Assembly: GCA_964611295.1 (NCBI GenBank)
Contig: CAZSWV010000001.1
Location: forward strand, 62,001 to 126,000
DNA: 64,000 nucleotides
Reading direction: 5' to 3'
From: B73-G16 sp964611295
GTDB taxonomy: Bacteria > Desulfobacterota > B13-G15
Positions 59,648 to 64,000 of this stretch are shown here, piece after piece; the stretch's first letter is position 1, and the number at the start of each line of letters is the position of its first letter. The translations under genes were made by a program, and so were the position numbers. The notes below the pieces were generated by a model. That model searched no databases. It had not been told where the DNA came from and was given only the letters and a program-made list of their open reading frames with translations.

Positions 59648-60381
59648 GCGTTTGTCTGCTGACCTTAAGGGTGTGGTTGGCCCTTGTCGTGTTGACCATA
59701 TTTTTCAGCCTTTTGGCCCTTTTCAGTTTCCCCTTCGATAGACACAAGAGACTGATACACCTTTATGCTAGGTTATGGGCAAAGGTCATACTTTGGGTGA
59801 CAGGTACAAAGGTTAAGGTGGTGGGAAAGGAAAGGCTAAGTGGTGGCCCTTTCCTATTGATGAGCAACCACCTTAGCGCCTATGACATCTTCGTCTTACT
59901 TGCCTCTTTGCCCCATCCTTTCAGGTGGGTGGCGAAAGAAAGGATCTTCAAGATCCCCTTTTTGGGGTGGGCTATGCGCTGTGCGGGTTACGTCTCAGTG
60001 GACAGGAAAAACCCCAAGAAAGCCTTTGAAAGCATAGAGGCCATGAAAGGACTTTTGAAGGATGGTCTTTCCATCCTCATCTTCCCTGAAGGCACAAGAT
60101 CTCCTGATGGTAATCTTGGTCCCTTTTTGACAGGTGGTTTCAACATAGCCATAAGGCTTGGTGTACCGATAATCCCCATCTCCATAGTCGGTACCTATGA
60201 GATAATGCCAAGACACACCTTGATGGTCCTTAAGCCGGGTGAGGTCACCCTTAGGATAGGAGAACCGATCGTTACCCAGGGGATGACCCCTAAAGATAAG
60301 AAGCGCCTGGTAGAGTCAGTTAGGGAGGCCATCTCCCAGGGCATAAGGGAGGGAAGGGCTTGGATAGATGGGTTAAGTTAA
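59644..60381 (+). CDS. plsC: 1-acylglycerol-3-phosphate O-acyltransferase
   Basis: Inner-membrane enzyme that makes phosphatidic acid. One N-terminal membrane helix (residues 8-28), then SNHLSAYDIFVLLA (HX4D motif), VSVDRKNPKKAFESI, and FPEGTRSPDGNLGPF. 245 residues from ATG 59644, which overlaps the upstream stop as ATGA; the longer frame lies in that gene. Overlaps rnj by 22 bases. Confidence 0.93.
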   Translation: MSVCLLTLRVWLALVVLTIFFSLLALFSFPFDRHKRLIHLYARLWAKVILWVTGTKVKVVGKERLSGGPFLLMSNHLSAYDIFVLLASLPHPFRWVAKERIFKIPFLGWAMRCAGYVSVDRKNPKKAFESIEAMKGLLKDGLSILIFPEGTRSPDGNLGPFLTGGFNIAIRLGVPIIPISIVGTYEIMPRHTLMVLKPGEVTLRIGEPIVTQGMTPKDKKRLVESVREAISQGIREGRAWIDGLS

Positions 60382-62018
60382 TCCCTTTAGGGGGTATAGG
60401 GGAAATAGGACTAAACATGGTCCTGGTCGAGGGCCAAGGGGCTGCGTTTGTGGTAGATGCCGGTTTGATGTTCCCTGAAGACCACATGCTTGGTGTTGAC
60501 CTAGTGATCCCTGATGTCACGTACCTCAGGAAGGTCAAGGACAAATTAAAGGCCTTTATCTTCACCCATGGTCACGAGGATCACATTGGGGCCTATCCCT
60601 TCATATGGGAAGAGTTCGGTGAGGTGCCCGTTTTCGGTACCGCCTTTACCCTCGGGGTACTTGAGCAAAGGCTAAAGGACCAAAGGGGTGAAGGCCTCAA
60701 GGAGTTCTTCGTGGTGAGGCCAGGTGACCGTGTTCAAATCGATGAATTCCAAATCGAGTTCTTCCGGGTGTGCCATAGCATCCCTGACTGTGTGGGCCTT
60801 AAAATAGATACACCCCAGGGGATAATCCTTCATATGGCCGACTTTAAATTGGAGTTTTCGGCACCACCTTATGAAAGGACAGACCTGAAAAGGCTTGAGG
60901 AATATGCCAAAGAAGGCGTGTCGCTTCTCCTTTTGGATGCTACAAACGCTGATAAAGGTGGCAGCAGCCTTTCAGAGGAGGAAGTGACCACCTGCCTAAG
61001 GGATCTCATAAGCAGTGCCAAGGGCAGGGTGATCGTAGCGCTTTTCTCCTCCAATATAAGGCGTATCGGACATCTGCTTTCCATTGCCGAAGACACTAAT
61101 AGGCGCGTAGCCTTTGTGGGCAAAAGCCTCATCGACAACGTGAACTTGGCCAAGGAAATGGGCTACCTCGAGCTCCCCAAAGGCCTTGTGAAGATCGAGG
61201 AAGTGGATAAGTTCCCCCCCGAAGGGCTTCTCATAGTGACCACGGGAAGCCAAGCCGAGCCTATGTCTGCCTTAAGCCTTATGGCCATAGGCGCTCACAA
61301 ATACCTAAAGGTCAAGGAAGGAGACCTTATCATACTTTCTTCGCGTTTCATAACAGGCAAGGAGAGGTCGATAACACACATGATCAACAACCTTTCAAGG
61401 CAGGGGGCAGAGGTAATTTACCCTGAAATAGCTCCAGTTCATGCCTCCGGGCACGCCCAACAGGAGGAACTTGAGCTCATCATGCGCTTGACTCGACCTC
61501 AATACCTCATCCCCGTTCACGGTGAATGGAGACAATTGACGTACTGCAAAAAGTTGGCCCAAAAGGTAGGTATACCTGAGGAAAGGGTAGTAGTCGTTGA
61601 GGATGGGGAAGTAGTTTGTTTGGAAAAGGGTGGTCTGAGGGTTTGTAAGGATATACGGGTTGAAGCAGGCAAGGTCTTTGTCGATGGCAAAGGCATAGGG
61701 GATGTACATGACGTAGTGCTGAGGGACAGGCGCCACCTCTCAGAAGACGGGATAGCGGTTTCGGTGATGGTCTTGAAGGAGGAGACAGGTGAGATCGTGT
61801 CAGGACCGGATATAATCACAAAGGGGGTGTTTTTGGAGGAAAAAGGGGCCGAAATACTCAAACGTGCCAAGGAGATGTTGCTGGAGAGGTGCCAAAAGGC
61901 CTTTTTTGGGTTTGAAGGAGTAGAGCTAGAAGAGGAGGTCAGAAGGGCTTTAAGGAACTTTTTCAGAAAACAGATAGGAAGGTCACCTGTGGTAATCCCC
62001 GTGGTGATAAGGATGTAA
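60360..62018 (+). CDS. rnj: Ribonuclease J
   Basis: Metallo-beta-lactamase/beta-CASP RNase with 5'-exonuclease and endonuclease activity, 552 residues. LIPLGGIGEIGLNMVLVE, zinc motif FTHGHEDHIGAYPF (residues 66-79), HMADFKLE, beta-CASP HASGHAQQEEL and IPVHGEWRQL, and a C-terminal domain. TTG start at 60360 with AGGGAAGGG upstream. RNase J in a diderm is known for Desulfobacterota and argues against a gamma/beta-proteobacterium. Confidence 0.94.
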   Translation: MDRWVKLIPLGGIGEIGLNMVLVEGQGAAFVVDAGLMFPEDHMLGVDLVIPDVTYLRKVKDKLKAFIFTHGHEDHIGAYPFIWEEFGEVPVFGTAFTLGVLEQRLKDQRGEGLKEFFVVRPGDRVQIDEFQIEFFRVCHSIPDCVGLKIDTPQGIILHMADFKLEFSAPPYERTDLKRLEEYAKEGVSLLLLDATNADKGGSSLSEEEVTTCLRDLISSAKGRVIVALFSSNIRRIGHLLSIAEDTNRRVAFVGKSLIDNVNLAKEMGYLELPKGLVKIEEVDKFPPEGLLIVTTGSQAEPMSALSLMAIGAHKYLKVKEGDLIILSSRFITGKERSITHMINNLSRQGAEVIYPEIAPVHASGHAQQEELELIMRLTRPQYLIPVHGEWRQLTYCKKLAQKVGIPEERVVVVEDGEVVCLEKGGLRVCKDIRVEAGKVFVDGKGIGDVHDVVLRDRRHLSEDGIAVSVMVLKEETGEIVSGPDIITKGVFLEEKGAEILKRAKEMLLERCQKAFFGFEGVELEEEVRRALRNFFRKQIGRSPVVIPVVIRM

Positions 62019-62021
62019 GCG

Positions 62022-64000
62022 ATGAAGGGGCGAGGTGTTATCCAAGAGACGCTCGCTTTATTTATCGTATTTTGTTCTGCCTTTTTGCTTTTGGCCCTTA
62101 TATCGTATGATCCTTCTGATCCTTCTTTTACCCACTATGTTACCTCAGTAGACGGGGTGAAGAATTGGGGAGGAATATTGGGAGCGGTCCTTTCTGACCT
62201 GTTGATGAAGGCCTTTGGTCTCCTTAGTTATGGCTTCACTATCTTGATAGGAACAGTAGCAGGCCTATGGTTAAATGGGATCAGCCCGAAAGGAAAGACG
62301 AGGTGGTCTGTGGGGGTAGTGCTTACGGCCTTGGGTCTATCCGTACTCATGGGTGAAAAGGCAGGAGCATTAGGGAGTAATTTACAGAAGTTTGTGGTCT
62401 CATATACGCATAGAACCGGTTACTGGATGGTTAGCTTGTTCCTGCTTAGCCTCGCCTTCCGGATGCTGAGCGGAAGGCATGCCTTTGTTCTCCTCAAAGG
62501 GACCAAAGGGGTCCCTTGGACCTTACTGAGGAAGGGTGTTGATCTTAAGCGGGGAAAGGTCCTGAGGTCAAGATGGGGAAGGCCCCCGAGGATAGTTATG
62601 CCCTCACAAGAGGAGCACACGGCCGTTTCGAGGCTAAAGGAGCCCTCAGAGGAGGTCAAAGGGGATTTGACGCAAGAAAGGGGATCGATGGGTGAAAAGG
62701 GGTGGGCCTTACCCTCCTTAGATATGCTTGAAGGAGGCAGGAAGCAAAAGGTCTCTATCTCCGAGGCCCAGCTGTGGTCCACAGCCCAGTTGCTTGAACA
62801 TAAGCTCCGTGATTTCGGTGTCGAAGGCAAGGTAGTGGAAGTGAGGCCTGGCCCAGTGGTGACCGTTTACGAATTCGAGCCGGCCCCTGGTGTTAAGATC
62901 TCCAAGATCGTCAATTTAGAGGATGACCTCGCCCTCGCCTTGAGTGCTTATAGCGTTAGGATTGAGGCCCCTATACCTGGCAAATCGGTAGTCGGTATCG
63001 AGGTGTCAAACCCCGTACGCGAAACGGTCTATTTGAAGGACATCCTGGCTTCTGAAGCCTTTAAAGAAAGTCCGTCTAAACTGACCCTTGCCTTGGGCAA
63101 GGACATTCAGGGAAGGCCTTTTGTCATCGACTTGACCAAAATGCCCCACCTCTTGGTAGCAGGTTCTACAGGTTCGGGCAAAAGTGTCTCCATGAACTGT
63201 ATGATCATGTCCATCTTGTTCAGGGCTACCCCAGATGAGGTGAAGTTCTTGTTGATAGACCCCAAGATGCTTGAGATGAGCGCATACGAGGACATTCCCC
63301 ATCTGCTTCTGCCAGTAGTCACCGACCCAAAGGAAGCGTCTTCGGCCTTGAGATGGGTGGTTAGGGAAATGGAGGAGCGCTATTCCCTTATGGCTTCAAA
63401 GGGCACAAAACACATCGAACGATACAACCAAAGGCTTTTGGCTGAAGGTAAAAAAGAGGAGTTACTCCCTTACATCGTGGTCATGATAGACGAATTGGCA
63501 GACCTCATGATTACTTCGCGCCGTGAGGTGGAGGAGTCCATCATAAGGCTCGCCCAAATGGCAAGGGCAGCCGGTATCCATTTGGTATTGGCTACCCAGC
63601 GTCCTTCTGTGGATGTCATAACTGGCTTAATAAAGGCGAATTTTCCTGCGCGCATCTCTTTCCAGGTATCCAGCAAAGTGGATTCCCGGACTATACTGGA
63701 CACCACAGGGGCTGAACACCTCCTTGGCCAAGGGGACATGCTCTTTTTGCCTCCTGGAAGCTCACGTCTGAAAAGGGTCCATGGTGCCTATGTTAGCGAG
63801 GAGGAAATAAAGCGCGTTGCAGAATTTTGGAAAAGGCAAGGCCAACCACAATATAACCTCGACATATTGAGGGAAGAAGTAAAGGAATCCGATACATTAC
63901 CTGATTACGATGATCCCAAATACGAAGAAGCCGTCCATTACGTAATACAAACCGGGCAAGCCTCAGTGTCGGCTTTACAGCGCCGCTTCAAGATAGGCTA
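62022..64000 (+). CDS. ftsK: DNA translocase FtsK/SpoIIIE, 3' end outside window
   Basis: The frame is open from ATG 62022 to the last base, 659 codons. Four or so N-terminal membrane helices (from IQETLALFIVFCSAFLLLAL), a short linker, then the motor: GPVVTVYEFEPAPGVKISKI, Walker A AGSTGSGKSVSMN (near residue 381), Walker B YIVVMIDELADLM, LATQRPSVDVITGLIKANFP and DSRTILDTTGAEHLLGQGDM. The window cuts the gamma winged-helix domain (QTGQASVSALQRRFKIGY), which reads KOPS sites. Starts three bases after the rnj stop. Confidence 0.96.
   Translation, partial: MKGRGVIQETLALFIVFCSAFLLLALISYDPSDPSFTHYVTSVDGVKNWGGILGAVLSDLLMKAFGLLSYGFTILIGTVAGLWLNGISPKGKTRWSVGVVLTALGLSVLMGEKAGALGSNLQKFVVSYTHRTGYWMVSLFLLSLAFRMLSGRHAFVLLKGTKGVPWTLLRKGVDLKRGKVLRSRWGRPPRIVMPSQEEHTAVSRLKEPSEEVKGDLTQERGSMGEKGWALPSLDMLEGGRKQKVSISEAQLWSTAQLLEHKLRDFGVEGKVVEVRPGPVVTVYEFEPAPGVKISKIVNLEDDLALALSAYSVRIEAPIPGKSVVGIEVSNPVRETVYLKDILASEAFKESPSKLTLALGKDIQGRPFVIDLTKMPHLLVAGSTGSGKSVSMNCMIMSILFRATPDEVKFLLIDPKMLEMSAYEDIPHLLLPVVTDPKEASSALRWVVREMEERYSLMASKGTKHIERYNQRLLAEGKKEELLPYIVVMIDELADLMITSRREVEESIIRLAQMARAAGIHLVLATQRPSVDVITGLIKANFPARISFQVSSKVDSRTILDTTGAEHLLGQGDMLFLPPGSSRLKRVHGAYVSEEEIKRVAEFWKRQGQPQYNLDILREEVKESDTLPDYDDPKYEEAVHYVIQTGQASVSALQRRFKIG

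Noticed and set aside
1..64000. tRNA genes, IS elements, phage genes, CRISPR arrays
   Set aside because: Non-coding gaps were read on both strands and none contained a tRNA cloverleaf, transposase remnant or repeat-spacer array.

Overview
The window looks like the chromosome of a diderm (LPS and lipoprotein-bearing), strictly anaerobic, probably thermophilic bacterium of the Desulfobacterota ('deltaproteobacterial') type. The reasons are a proteobacterial-order dcw cell-wall cluster, an O-antigen ligase, LivKHMGF operons that carry an AMP-ligase gene, RNase J, an archaeal-type aspartate-semialdehyde dehydrogenase and an anaerobic benzoyl-CoA-pathway operon. Codon use favours AGG and ATA. Genes are packed tightly, with dozens of ATGA-type start/stop overlaps. 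No tRNA, IS element, phage or CRISPR array was seen. I could not run any search, so names rest on motifs, lengths and gene order.

Layout. 1-8.7 kb: the end of a methyltetrahydrofolate methyltransferase gene, then a branched-chain-amino-acid-type ABC operon (binding protein, LivG, LivF, a degenerate acyl-CoA synthetase, LivH, LivM, second binding protein). It ends in a strong terminator that also flanks a 100-N scaffold gap. 9.0-10.6 kb: an intact CoA ligase behind a TATAAT box and a CRP/FNR-like palindrome. 10.7-27.7 kb: the complete dcw operon mraZ-rsmH-ftsL-ftsI-murE-murF-mraY-murD-ftsW-murG-murC-murB-ddl-ftsQ-ftsA-ftsZ, with a three-repeat MraZ operator. 27.8-29.7 kb: a radical SAM protein and a convergent FmdB-type zinc-ribbon gene. 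29.8-34.5 kb: an operon behind a near-consensus promoter with an acyl-CoA dehydrogenase (Val-Glu active site), a free biotin carrier, an SDR, 6-hydroxycyclohex-1-ene-1-carbonyl-CoA dehydrogenase (had), an Oah/BamA-like crotonase with a C-terminal zinc ribbon, and an AbrB-like gene. 34.5-37.7 kb: an acuA/B/C-like acetylation module (HDAC-type deacetylase, GNAT, CBS-ACT protein) and a tandem universal stress protein. 37.7-39.3 kb: O-antigen ligase and RNase P RNA. 39.3-44.7 kb: marC, a nitrilase-fold protein that has lost its nucleophilic Cys, argS, a SPOR protein, lepB and asd. 44.7-49.6 kb: an epimerase, serine palmitoyltransferase and GNAT acyltransferase set that matches the bacterial ceramide pathway, followed by an orphan oligopeptide-type binding protein. 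49.6-64 kb: two lipoproteins, then a long operon carD-PIN/TRAM-ispF-gltX-cysS-uvrB-mtnA-SAM hydrolase-plsC-rnj-ftsK, the last gene running off the end.

How it works together. The liv-type transporter and the CoA ligase could import and activate an organic (perhaps aromatic) acid. The 30-34 kb operon would process the dearomatised ring and the glutaryl-CoA derived from it. The Acu module could tune CoA ligases by lysine acetylation. The most interesting loci are the three-gene ceramide-type cluster, the glutaryl-CoA dehydrogenase/biotin carrier pair, the zinc-ribbon ring hydrolase and the Cys-to-Ser nitrilase homologue.
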